Of a DNA stretch of 46,526 nt, positions 17,969 to 25,543 are shown one piece after another. Every line of letters begins with the position of its first letter. Within the stretch, counting starts at the first letter, position 1. The DNA is from Nocardioidaceae bacterium. Its GTDB lineage: Bacteria; Actinomycetota; Actinomycetes; Propionibacteriales; Nocardioidaceae. The notes beneath the pieces are model-generated. The model made no database searches and was not told the origin of the DNA. It saw only the letters and a program-made list of their open reading frames with translations. The translations under genes and the position numbers were made by a program. The DNA lies in assembly GCA_030447585.1 (NCBI GenBank), contig JAUJOO010000009.1, positions 103,374 to 149,899 of the forward strand, read 5' to 3'.

Positions 17969-18024
17969 GGACCTAAGTGTCGCGCGGTCGGCCAAACGAC
18001 CGGGCTCTCCTGCGGTGAGCGGCC

Positions 18025-18125
18025 TCAGATCCAGCACTCGAACCAGACCCGGTCCAGCCACTCCGAGTGCGTGAGCAGCTGGTTGGTGTAGATAGGCCAG
18101 AACCACGCGAAGTTGAGCGAGCTCT
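18025..18125 (-). pseudogene. C-terminal remnant of a protein O-mannosyltransferase (Pmt)
   Basis: The last ~32 codons before a TGA at 18025 read LNFAWFWPIYTNQLLTHSEW and then a Trp/Cys-rich end. This is the pattern of the C-terminal helix end of actinobacterial dolichyl-phosphate-mannose-type protein mannosyltransferases (NFAWFxPIxT...). A stop codon lies in frame just upstream, and no other part of the ~500-residue enzyme is present. A gene-end fragment left by deletion. Confidence 0.55.
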
Positions 18126-18217
18126 ACGCGCCGTTCCCTGTCGAGCGACTGCGAACACATTTCCGCACAGCGGGCTGCGCCAGAGGCTCTGCTCGCCAAG
18201 GCAGCGGGTAGCTGGTC

Positions 18218-18655
18218 TTAAAGATGCTTGGCGAAGAAGATCTCCGGGTCGGCCTCGTCCAAGCCGTTCAGCAACCCGCATGGTGTCCACAGGCGGTGCC
18301 GAAGCAGCCGCTGCATCCGCGCATTGGAGAGATTGGTCGACGTGAACACCTGCGGGCCGTGGGCCTGCTCGAAGTCTTCTAAGAGTCGCGATCCGATCCC
18401 TTGACCGCGCATGGCGGACTTGACGTAGACCAAGGCCAAGAACGCTGCTCCGAAGAACCAAGGTGCCACCACGGAGTAGCCCGCGGTGTCGCCATGAGAC
18501 ACGGCGACCCGCATCCGCCCGTGCTCTGCCGCCTCGGACAATTCGCTGCGTCGCTCGACGCTCCCTCCGGCCGCCACGTGGTCGAACGCAAGACAGTCGG
18601 CCAACAGTGCCTCCGTCACAGGGACGAGGCTGGTGGTTGGGAGCATGGACACCAT
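18218..18655 (-). CDS. GNAT family N-acetyltransferase
   Basis: A 145-residue single-domain acetyltransferase. The acetyl-CoA-binding segment is AMRGQGIGSRLLEDFE after a VYVKS strand, as in GNAT motif A. The N-terminal part has the usual alpha/beta arrangement and the protein is near full length for the family. Start options are ATG 18655 and ATG 18646; no strong ribosome site separates them. It lies alone between the Pmt fragment and the first vapC copy. The substrate is unknown. Confidence 0.75.
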   Translation of the reverse strand: MVSMLPTTSLVPVTEALLADCLAFDHVAAGGSVERRSELSEAAEHGRMRVAVSHGDTAGYSVVAPWFFGAAFLALVYVKSAMRGQGIGSRLLEDFEQAHGPQVFTSTNLSNARMQRLLRHRLWTPCGLLNGLDEADPEIFFAKHL

Positions 18656-18821
18656 CTTCGCAGCCGGAGCTGCACCCACAGGGCGAGGAACTATGCGTCG
18701 TCCTCGGGATGTCTACAAAGGCGACCCGTCTCTGGGGTCCGCTGGCGGCGGGAATCACAGTTGGTGTCCTCGCGAATGGCAGCAGTGGTTTGCGCTGTGG
18801 CGGGGCCGCCGTACGGGTGTT

Positions 18822-19095
18822 GACTAGGACAGCGCCTCGATAGGTGCGACCGTCACCAGGTCCTTCACGGCATGGGTGAGTTGCCTCTCCAGCGTGATCA
18901 ATGCGTCGGCCTGCAGCTGAGTCAGCGCGACGTACTCGGCGTCGAACGTCTCAGACCACCCGAGTTGTTCGGTGATCTTCCATGCGACGTCCTGAAGGAA
19001 GCGGTCACCGAGCAGTCGAATCCGCAGCCCGCAAACACACTGAGCTGCTGCTCGGCATCCTGCTTCGTCATCTCTCCGCGGTGCACCGCTTGGTA
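18822..19095 (-). pseudogene. vapC PIN toxin, truncated and frameshifted copy 1
   Basis: This copy is ~90% identical at DNA level to the vapC copy at 20400-20674. It encodes the PIN C-terminal half (TFDAEYVALTQLQADALITL, stop at 18824). It lacks the N-terminal ~40 codons: homology ends abruptly at 19095, where the sequence becomes the end of the methyltransferase gene. One base is missing near 19045 relative to copy 2, so the frame is also broken. It has GAG where copy 2 carries an amber TAG, which shows the amber is derived. Confidence 0.75.
18822..19095. repeat. Direct repeat, copy 1 (274 bp)
   Basis: Pairs with 20400-20674 in the same orientation. It consists of the vapC 3' region. The sequences between the copies hold a methyltransferase and a VOC protein, so recombination between the copies could delete or duplicate them. 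Confidence 0.8.
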
Positions 19096-19820
19096 GCCCC
19101 TCGCGAAGCGATGAAGACGAACTCTCGGCCGGGACGGTCGGGTGCATCGCGTACTTCGTCGACGACGAAACCGGACTCAGCGAGCGTGTGGGCGACCTCG
19201 TCCCGGTCTCGGAAGCGCAGCGTCGAGTCCGACGTAAGCACGGCGCCGTCGGCGTCGAACACGTACGTCCAACGAAAGGTCACGAAGGGAGCGGTGACAT
19301 CGAGAACGTGCCCCCATGCGCACACCGTTCCTACTCCGCTGGGCTGAATGTGGGTGAGGGTCTGGTCGGCGGTCCAGTCCCGCCACGCTTCGCGCGCCGG
19401 GTCCCGCGTTTCGAGAACCAGGCGACCACCCGGCCGCAAGGCGTCTCGGACTCCGTGCAGAGTGCTGCGCCACTCGTCGTCAGCCAGGAAGACCTGGGCC
19501 ACGTTGCCGGTCATGGTCGCGAGGTCGACCTGGAGCGGCGGCAGCGTCGTCGCATCGCCGTGCAGCCAGCGCACGCGATCGGCACCCGGCTTGCGCCTCG
19601 CAACGTCGAGACTGGCACCGGCAGGGTCGACCCCGATCACCTCGACGCCCCGCTGCGCCAACATGCAGGCGAAGGTGCCGGTGCCACAGCCGACATCCAA
19701 GACGCTGGTTGCCTCGAACTCCTCAACGATCGCCGCATACACGTCCAGATCACTGCGGTCGGCGTCCAGGGCGTCGTAAATGCCTGCGAGCCGGGGATCA
19801 TCGAACAGCCGGTCAGGCAC
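19068..19820 (-). CDS. Class I SAM-dependent methyltransferase
   Basis: A 250-residue methyltransferase. Motif I is VLDVGCGTGTFACMLAQRG, followed by the acidic VIGVDPAG (motif II) and HGDATTLP (motif III); the middle has MTGNVAQVF and a DALRPGGRLVLETRDP strand, so the cofactor site is complete. The last residues, after FVFIASR, are encoded by DNA shared with the vapC repeat (GATKRCTAER), so the natural C-terminus has been replaced by a few foreign codons. It reads toward vapC copy 1. The acceptor is unknown; a small molecule is likely from the fold. Confidence 0.82.
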   Translation of the reverse strand: MPDRLFDDPRLAGIYDALDADRSDLDVYAAIVEEFEATSVLDVGCGTGTFACMLAQRGVEVIGVDPAGASLDVARRKPGADRVRWLHGDATTLPPLQVDLATMTGNVAQVFLADDEWRSTLHGVRDALRPGGRLVLETRDPAREAWRDWTADQTLTHIQPSGVGTVCAWGHVLDVTAPFVTFRWTYVFDADGAVLTSDSTLRFRDRDEVAHTLAESGFVVDEVRDAPDRPGREFVFIASRGATKRCTAER

Positions 19821-19877
19821 CGCTCGACGCTAATGCCTGTGCGCTGCGGCAGCCAACTAGGTCCAGCCCGGGATTCT

Positions 19878-20288
19878 CTAGCGGATAAGGCAGAAGGGAT
19901 GCCCCGCAGGATCCAGGTAGACGCGAAAGCCGCCGTGCTCCGAGGGTTGGTGGTCATGCCGCCGGGCACCCAGAGCAAGCACCGAGGGCTCGGCTGCGTC
20001 GATGTCACCGACCGAGAAGTCGAGATGGAACTGCTGCGGGTGGCTGCCGCCGGGCCAGGTGGGAGCCACCCAGTCGTCGATCCGCTGGAAGGCGAGGCTC
20101 GGACGCCCGTCGGGATTCTCGGGCGAAACGCCGCCCCCTGGAGGTATCAGAGTCACCCAGTCACGGTCCGGGTTGTCCTCCATGGACCACCCGAGCAGGT
20201 CGGCGTAGAACTGCCCGAGCTCCAGCGCATCGGGGCAATCCAGGATGATGAGGTCGAGAACGGGCTTGTGAGCTGTTGCATTGGTCAT
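19878..20288 (-). CDS. VOC family (glyoxalase/bleomycin-resistance-like) protein
   Basis: A 136-residue vicinal-oxygen-chelate protein with two beta-alpha-beta-beta-beta modules: LDLIILDCPDALELGQFYAD at the start, FHLDFSVGDIDAAE in the middle and GGFRVYLDPAGHPFCLI at the end. Metal-ligand positions (His in FHLD, Glu/His elsewhere) are partly present, typical of the 'VOC family protein' class with unknown substrate, often antibiotic or small-molecule binding. It lies 58 bp upstream of the methyltransferase and may be in one transcript. Confidence 0.82.
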   Translation of the reverse strand: MTNATAHKPVLDLIILDCPDALELGQFYADLLGWSMEDNPDRDWVTLIPPGGGVSPENPDGRPSLAFQRIDDWVAPTWPGGSHPQQFHLDFSVGDIDAAEPSVLALGARRHDHQPSEHGGFRVYLDPAGHPFCLIR

Positions 20289-20399
20289 GCTGGCAACATA
20301 ACGAACAATCCGGACGGCCAGCGTCCAGATTGGCCATTCCGTCTAAGACCTATTGCCGGGCGTGGCCCCCACGTGGCGCGGACCGTCGCACGGGGCTCG

Positions 20400-20674
20400 G
20401 ACTAGGACAGCGCCTCGACAGGTGCGACCGTCACCAGGTCTTTCACGGCATCGGTGAGTTGCTTGTCGAGCGTGATCAATGCGTCGGCCTGCAGTTGGGT
20501 CAGCGCGACGTACTCGGCGTCGAACGTGTCAGACCACCCGAGTTGTTCGGCGATCTTCCATGCGACGTCCTGAAGGACGCGGTCACCGAGCAGTCGAATC
20601 CGCAGCCCGCGCACGTAGTTGAGCCGTTGCTAGGCATCCTGCTTCGTCATCTCACCGTGGTGCACCGCTTGGTA
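20400..20674. repeat. Direct repeat, copy 2 (275 bp)
   Basis: Partner of 18822-19095. This copy continues on the left side of the repeat into the complete 5' part of vapC, so it is the parental copy and the other is derived. Confidence 0.8.
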
Positions 20675-20797
20675 CAGAAGCGACAACAGCTGCGAGCGGA
20701 GCAGCGTTGGGGCCAGAATCTCCTGTTCGTCGCGGATCACAGCCCGGTTCCGAGCGAGAAGAATCGCTACGTCCGGACCGATGACGTACCTCGTCAT
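20402..20797 (-). pseudogene. vapC-type PIN toxin with internal amber codon, copy 2
   Basis: A 131-codon PIN-domain protein, MTRYVIGPDVAILLARN to TVAPVEALS, with the conserved acidic residues of a VapC RNase (Asp in GPDVAI, Glu in RDEQEI/LLRSQLLS region, and TFDAEY, LITLD). Codon 56 (20630-20632) is TAG; the truncated sister copy has GAG there, so a single G-to-T change destroyed the gene. The ATG lies 6 bases after the stop of the GNAT gene, with GGAG upstream, so it was translationally linked to it. No VapB antitoxin is adjacent, which is odd for this system. Readthrough or a fresh start is possible but unproven. Confidence 0.75.
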
Positions 20798-20803
20798 GGG
20801 CGA

Positions 20804-21400
20804 TCAGCTCCTCTCCGGCCTGGTTGTGGGCGCGGGCTCCGGATCGACCACCCCGCTCACGATCCATGCGTGCTTGCCAACCTGCCGGCGGCGAGTGAAT
20901 CCGTACTCCTCGAAGAGTTCGACGGTCGTGCTGAACAGGAAACGGCCCGGCGCCTCCCTGCCGGTGGTCACCTCGGGGGTGGCCTCGACGACGCCGCCGC
21001 CGGCCCGGGCGATCTGGTCGAGCGCACCTTCCAGCGCCGCCCGTGCGATGCCCCGGCCACGATGCTTCCTGTCGACGTAGAAGCAGGTGATCCGCCAGTC
21101 CGGACGCGGCGGCGCGTCCTTCTCGTACTCGCGCTTGTGCTTGATGCCCGGGAGTTCCTCGGGGCTGCCGTACTGGCACCACCCCTGGGCGGCGCCGTCC
21201 TCGTCAAAGACGAGCGCGGCATGAGCGCGACCGGTCCGGACCCTGTCCTCCTTGGCGGCGCGGTAGGCAATCCCCTTCTGCCCGCACTCCGGGTGGTAAC
21301 CGATGCACCAGCACCCGCCGAAGATCCCGTTGTTGCGCTCGACAAGTTCCGCGAAGGCATCCCACGTGGTGGCGTCGAGGGGTCGGATCGTGTACGACAT
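20804..21400 (-). CDS. GNAT family N-acetyltransferase
   Basis: A 198-residue acetyltransferase. The N-terminus MSYTIRPLDATTWDAFAELV leads to a cysteine-rich GGCWCIGYHPEC, then motif A as DRKHRGRGIARAALEGALDQ. It matches the group of GNAT proteins that start with a conserved 'GCWC' segment. The ATG at 21400 is preceded by AAAGGA. The gene reads into vapC copy 2 with only 6 bases between them. Substrate unknown. Confidence 0.82.
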   Translation of the reverse strand: MSYTIRPLDATTWDAFAELVERNNGIFGGCWCIGYHPECGQKGIAYRAAKEDRVRTGRAHAALVFDEDGAAQGWCQYGSPEELPGIKHKREYEKDAPPRPDWRITCFYVDRKHRGRGIARAALEGALDQIARAGGGVVEATPEVTTGREAPGRFLFSTTVELFEEYGFTRRRQVGKHAWIVSGVVDPEPAPTTRPERS

Positions 21401-21532
21401 GGTCGAGTCCTTTCGAGCATGAGCGCTCCTATCTTCCCGGCTCGTGGGTTCGGCGCGCACGACTGTTCGCCGCTTGGCCGGTCAGCTCAACTCCGGAACC
21501 CTGGGCGTCCATCCCGTCCAGGGTTCGCCATG

Positions 21533-22219
21533 TCATTCCTCTACAGCCGCTGCATCGAGGAGCTGGGCGAGTTCGGCCGGCTTGCTGAACATGGGCCAGT
21601 GGCCCGAGTCGATGTCGACCAACTCGAGATGCTTGGCCTGGCTCAGCTCGGGCAGCTTCCCGGTGGCGAACCACTCTTGCGCCTGAGCGCGGGTGAACTC
21701 GGGGCACACGAAAACGACCGGGACGTCAAACCGCCGCTCGTCCGCCAGACGCACCACGCCCTTGGTCACGCCTTCCGGGACCGGGATCGCAGCAGATGCG
21801 ATGTTGCGTTTGGCCTCCTCGTCGAGGTCAGCAGAGTCTGGCCCCTCGAATTCGCCCCAGCCGGGGAAGGGCAGGACCCCGTCCTTCGTCTCGAAGAAGT
21901 CGGCATAGGGCTCCCCGTCGCCAGACGGCCAGCCGCCGATCATGGCGACTTTCGCGACCTGCTCCGGTCGCGCGTCGGCGGCCAGCCAAGCCAGGGTGGC
22001 GGCTGCGGAATGCCCCACCACCATCGGCTTGCCGGACGCCGAGTCCACGGCTGCGAGCACCGCTGCCACCTGGTCGTCGAGGGTGGCGGACGCGGATCCG
22101 TCACCCTGACCCGGAAGAGTGAGCGGCACGGGCCGGTGACCGAGTGCCTCGAGCTCGGGTGCGACTTCGTCCCATGCGGATCCGTGGAGCCACAGGCCAG
22201 CGATGAGCAGGATGTCCAT
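21533..22219 (-). CDS. Alpha/beta-hydrolase
   Basis: A 228-residue serine hydrolase. The nucleophile elbow is VVGHSAAATLAWL (Ser in GHSAA), the acid lies in the strand after PVVFVCPEF, and the catalytic His is in DIDSGHWPMFSKP. The N-terminal DILLIAGLWLHGSAW carries the oxyanion-hole HG. Starting at 22219 just after the TGA of the DinB gene (22222), it should be translated with it. No signal peptide; cytoplasmic. Substrate unknown. Confidence 0.85.
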   Translation of the reverse strand: MDILLIAGLWLHGSAWDEVAPELEALGHRPVPLTLPGQGDGSASATLDDQVAAVLAAVDSASGKPMVVGHSAAATLAWLAADARPEQVAKVAMIGGWPSGDGEPYADFFETKDGVLPFPGWGEFEGPDSADLDEEAKRNIASAAIPVPEGVTKGVVRLADERRFDVPVVFVCPEFTRAQAQEWFATGKLPELSQAKHLELVDIDSGHWPMFSKPAELAQLLDAAAVEE

Positions 22220-22221
22220 GC

Positions 22222-23022
22222 TCAGTTGTCTTTCTCGAGTGCGGTCAGATCGCGTTCGGCATACAACCGGTGCTCCCATTCCTCGTTGAGGACGATGCGG
22301 AGACATTCCTTGACGGGGAAGTTCTCCGCCCGGGGCCAGCCGGGCTCGGTGCGAGTCACATCGGAGGCGAGTTGCTCGTCGGTGAGTGTTTCCATGACGT
22401 GGCCGACCATCGCCTGGCGTTCGCGTCGTACCGTGAGCACCTCGTCGAGCGAGGGTCCTGCGTCGCGGTCCCACGGGATACCGTCCCACCCGGGCGCCTC
22501 GTCCCACGGCAGGTCCAACTCATGCCACGGCGAGGCGGTGCCGAGGACCATCCGGCCCACCCAGGCAGCGCTGGCGAAGTTCAGGTGCCGCAAGGTCTGG
22601 ATGAAGGACCACTCGCCGTCGACGCTACGGTGGAGCGCCGGTTCGGGGAACGTCCTGGCGCGCTCGACAGTGTCCTCCCACAACCGCTCCAGGATTGCCC
22701 ACGCCGCACGGAACCCGTCGCTGTCGTCGGGGCGCATCCTGGCCCGCTCGGGCATGCGACGGTTCAGTTCGGCGTTGACGAGCGGTGCGATGTCGACGCC
22801 GTTCACGACGACGTTCTTTAGCTCGCCGCTGATCTCGACGTCGACCAGCTCGACGCCGCGCATGCGGGTCCCGTTGAAGTAGGCGCCGCGGATCTGAGCG
22901 CCGCTGAGGTCGACCGCTTGCATGCTGGCGTCATTGAAGAACACCTGGGTGAAGGTGGCGCCCCGGAGGCTCACGCGCTCGAAGCGTGCTCCGGTGAGGT
23001 CCTGCTCCTGAAACTCAGTCAT
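22222..23022 (-). CDS. Pentapeptide-repeat plus DinB-like domain protein
   Basis: A 266-residue protein. Residues ~1-80 hold pentapeptide-like repeats (ADLSGAQ type: LTGARFERVSLRGATF, AVDLSGAQIRGAYF), which form a beta-helix. Residues ~95-255 match the DinB/YfiT four-helix bundle with its histidine metal ligands (TLRHLNFAS and EEWEHRLYAERDL). This combination occurs in actinobacterial 'DinB family protein' genes. It is followed at once by the alpha/beta-hydrolase. Upstream 23023-23175 has no gene and should carry the promoter. Confidence 0.8.
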   Translation of the reverse strand: MTEFQEQDLTGARFERVSLRGATFTQVFFNDASMQAVDLSGAQIRGAYFNGTRMRGVELVDVEISGELKNVVVNGVDIAPLVNAELNRRMPERARMRPDDSDGFRAAWAILERLWEDTVERARTFPEPALHRSVDGEWSFIQTLRHLNFASAAWVGRMVLGTASPWHELDLPWDEAPGWDGIPWDRDAGPSLDEVLTVRRERQAMVGHVMETLTDEQLASDVTRTEPGWPRAENFPVKECLRIVLNEEWEHRLYAERDLTALEKDN

Positions 23023-23175
23023 GAAGTCACGCTACGACGAGTTCCGGACGATCTACGTCCGGTCCGTCTGTGGCCGTCAGGTCTGCACTGAGCGGCTCTA
23101 CCCGGCGGGAGTTCCATCACCGAGCCTGTCAGCGCCGTATGCGGTTTGGGGCCGAGCTCCGCTGTGATCGCATCG

Positions 23176-23517
23176 TCAGTCAGGCGGATGATCCGCGTGT
23201 CGAATCGCGCCTCGCTTGCTCAACTGAGCTTCCAAGGCATCAAGCCGGTCATTCCAGAACACGGAGTATGTGGCGACCCATGTCACCATGAGCTGTAGCG
23301 GCGCGGCGTTAAGGCTGTGGACCCGTTCGCGACCCTGCCGGCTGACCCGCACGAGATCCGCGTCCTCCAGCACTGCCAGATGCTTGGTGACAGCCTGTCT
23401 GGTGATCTGCATGCCCTCGCACAGGCCTGTGAGGCTCTGATCGCCCTGGTCTCTGAGTGCGTCGAGCAGCATGCGCCGGTGGGGGTCAGCAACAGCACGG
23501 TAGACGCTCGTACTCAC
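23176..23517 (-). CDS. ArsR-family transcriptional regulator
   Basis: A 113-residue winged-helix repressor: YRAVADPHRRMLLDALRD, then LCEGMQITRQAVTKHLAVLE as the recognition helix and DADLVRVSRQGRERVHSLN as the wing. It belongs to the group that accompanies SRPBCC (AHSA1) genes rather than to metal sensors; no CxC metal motif is present. It is divergent from such a gene and a palindromic operator lies between them, so it probably represses both and itself. Confidence 0.88.
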   Translation of the reverse strand: MSTSVYRAVADPHRRMLLDALRDQGDQSLTGLCEGMQITRQAVTKHLAVLEDADLVRVSRQGRERVHSLNAAPLQLMVTWVATYSVFWNDRLDALEAQLSKRGAIRHADHPPD

Positions 23518-23525
23518 GCTTGCAC

Positions 23526-23554
23526 CTTAAGGCAACCGCATGGTTGCATGTCAA
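23526..23554 (-). promoter_or_regulatory. ArsR promoter with palindromic operator in the spacer
   Basis: Read on the minus strand, TTGACA (23554-23549) is a perfect -35 element, followed after 17 bp by CTTAAG (23531-23526) as a weak -10. The spacer contains GCAACC-4 bp-GGTTGC (23532-23547). A dimer bound there would cover the promoter, so autorepression is likely. The divergent SRPBCC gene starts 46 bp downstream on the other strand and would also be affected. Confidence 0.65.
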
Positions 23555-23592
23555 GGGAATCCAACTGACGAGACCTGTGAAAGGACCAGGCG

Positions 23593-24084
23593 ATGCACGG
23601 CAAGATCGTGGCCACAGAGGTGGGCTACAGGCTCGCGTTCACCCGCGATCTGGCGGCGTCTGCCGAACGGGTCTGGAGGATGCTGACCGACCCAGCAGAC
23701 CGCGCGACATGGCTGTTTGACGGCACCATCGAACCGCGCGTCGGTGGCGTGGTCGACCTCTTCGACAGCTATCACCACATCACTGGCCGAGTGACTGCAT
23801 GGGATCCTCCGAACCTGCTCGCGCTGACCTGGAGCAGCCCAGACGCGCCCCAGGGAGAGGTCCGGTTCGAGTTGACCGATCTCACGCCGGAAACGTGCCG
23901 CCTGCGACTCGTCCACTCCACTGGATGTGACGCTCGGCCGCGCAGTCTGGCGGCAGGCTGGCATGCCCTGCTCGACCGACTGCACCAAGGGATGGCGGGC
24001 ACGTCCTCCGACGACAGCCGGAGCTTCGCCGACCTCAATCGTGAGTACCGCGACGTGCCCATCGCGCCAGAGGACCGGTCGTGA
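23593..24084 (+). CDS. SRPBCC (AHSA1-like) protein
   Basis: A 163-residue START/Bet-v1-like protein, YRLAFTRDLAASAERVWRML at the N-terminus, then a middle VVDLFDSYHHITGRVTAWDP and the C-terminal helix GWHALLDRLHQGMAG. These proteins bind hydrophobic ligands; many are encoded with an ArsR regulator, as here. AAAGGA lies 10 bases before the ATG. An MFS transporter follows immediately, so the three genes may form a ligand-responsive efflux module. Confidence 0.85.
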   Translation: MHGKIVATEVGYRLAFTRDLAASAERVWRMLTDPADRATWLFDGTIEPRVGGVVDLFDSYHHITGRVTAWDPPNLLALTWSSPDAPQGEVRFELTDLTPETCRLRLVHSTGCDARPRSLAAGWHALLDRLHQGMAGTSSDDSRSFADLNREYRDVPIAPEDRS

Positions 24085-24097
24085 GCGATTCAACTCA

Positions 24098-25435
24098 GTG
24101 AAAGCGGCCGGAGGAGACGACGAGCGGACAATCTCCGGCCGGCCGGCCGTGGTTCTCGGAGTTGGCATCGTGGCACTGGAGTTGTCCGCCGCGGTCTCGA
24201 CCTTCGTCGTGTCGACCCTGCTTCCAGTCATCACGCGCGATCTGGGGGCGGCGAACCAGTTGGCGGTGCTCGTCACCGGGTCAACCGTCGGACTGTTTGC
24301 CGCGATGTCGATGGCTTCGTCGGTTCTCGCCAAGTTCGGCGGGCGGGTGACGTTGACAGCGGGGCTTGTCCTGTCCATTGCGGGCGGCGCCTTCGCGGCC
24401 ATGGCCGAGACCCCCTGGTCATTCGCGGCTGGTCGGTTCGTGGCCGGGTTCGCATCCGGACTGCTCGCTGTATTCGGCGTATCTGCCGCGATCAAGCACC
24501 TCGAGGAGCGCATCCGGCTCCGGGTGATCGCTGCTTCTACGGCGATGTGGATCGTGCCTGGGCTGGTCGCGCCGACGGCCACCGTCGGCCTCGAGCACCT
24601 GGCGGGCTGGCGGTGGACCATCCTCGCGCCAATCCCTGCCGCGCTGTTGGGGCGCGTGCTGGTTCTGCGAGCGGTCCCGGCGGCAGCGGTTTCAGCGCAG
24701 GCCCGCCCGATCGGGCGCACCCTGCTCATCCCGGTGGGGGTGGCCGCGTTCGTGGCACTCACGGAAACGCGGCTGTGGCCCCTGTCCATTCTCGGCCTCG
24801 TGCTGGCCATGTTCGGGTTCGCCGCTCTGATGCCGCCGGGCACACTACGGTTCCGACACGGTGCTCCGAGTGCGCTGGCTGGGCTGACCCTCTTCGGCGT
24901 GGGCTACTTCGGTGCCAACAGCTTGGTCACCATCGCGTTCACCACCGGCTTCGGTTCGTCGCTCGCCCAAGCAGGATGGGCCCTCGGAGCAGCACCGGTC
25001 GCGTGGGCGCTGGCCACGCTGACCATCCCGCGGCTCCATGACCGCGGTCTCGCGCCGGGACCCGCGGCTGGCCTCAGCGTCACGGCCGCAGGAGTAGCCG
25101 CCGTCAGCGTTTTGCTGTTCAGCAGAACGGCATTCCCACCCGCCTTGGTGGCGTGGGCTGTCGCCGGCGCTGGGGTGGGAGCCGCATACCCGACCCTGTA
25201 CCTGCGCGCGACCACACCCGACGACTCCGTCGATGCCAACGCCCTAGCGACGGCAGTTATCACGAGCGAGAGCTTCGGTGGACTAGTCGGCAGCGCGGCA
25301 GCCGGGGCCGTGGCCTCAGCGCCCGCCATTCTCAGCACCTCCATGCAGACCGGGCTCGGCCTTGCCTACCTGGGACTCGCCGCCGCCCTTGTTCTGGCCG
25401 CCGTCGCTGCGACCCGCTCCGCAGCCTCTGCCTGA
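24098..25435 (+). CDS. MFS transporter
   Basis: A ~445-residue major facilitator with about twelve hydrophobic helices. Helix 1 is VVLGVGIVALELSAAVSTFV and the loop between helices 2 and 3 carries the usual arginine-containing motif (LAKFGGRVTLTAGLVLS). The start is uncertain: GTG 24098, 14 bases after the SRPBCC stop, keeps a short cytoplasmic N-tail; no strong ribosome site is visible and coupled re-initiation is likely. The protein should export a small compound, perhaps the ligand sensed by the ArsR/SRPBCC pair. Confidence 0.85.
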   Translation: MKAAGGDDERTISGRPAVVLGVGIVALELSAAVSTFVVSTLLPVITRDLGAANQLAVLVTGSTVGLFAAMSMASSVLAKFGGRVTLTAGLVLSIAGGAFAAMAETPWSFAAGRFVAGFASGLLAVFGVSAAIKHLEERIRLRVIAASTAMWIVPGLVAPTATVGLEHLAGWRWTILAPIPAALLGRVLVLRAVPAAAVSAQARPIGRTLLIPVGVAAFVALTETRLWPLSILGLVLAMFGFAALMPPGTLRFRHGAPSALAGLTLFGVGYFGANSLVTIAFTTGFGSSLAQAGWALGAAPVAWALATLTIPRLHDRGLAPGPAAGLSVTAAGVAAVSVLLFSRTAFPPALVAWAVAGAGVGAAYPTLYLRATTPDDSVDANALATAVITSESFGGLVGSAAAGAVASAPAILSTSMQTGLGLAYLGLAAALVLAAVAATRSAASA

Positions 25436-25543
25436 AACGGCGCGACGAGTGCTCGCCCAGCCCGGGTTGCTGCGTCACGTGACAGGACGACAACGCGGCG
25501 CCGGCCGATCTCGGCAATCTCACACCACCAGAGCTCGCCCCGC
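25436..25543. other. Short interval between convergent genes
   Basis: Between the MFS and kinase genes, 108 bp without an open frame of note. I see no strong hairpin followed by a T-tract. Confidence 0.4.

Noticed and set aside
20276-22882. 868-codon plus-strand frame across vapC, GNAT, hydrolase and DinB genes
   Set aside because: The reverse strand has several well-supported genes; the frame is a high-GC shadow without domain motifs.
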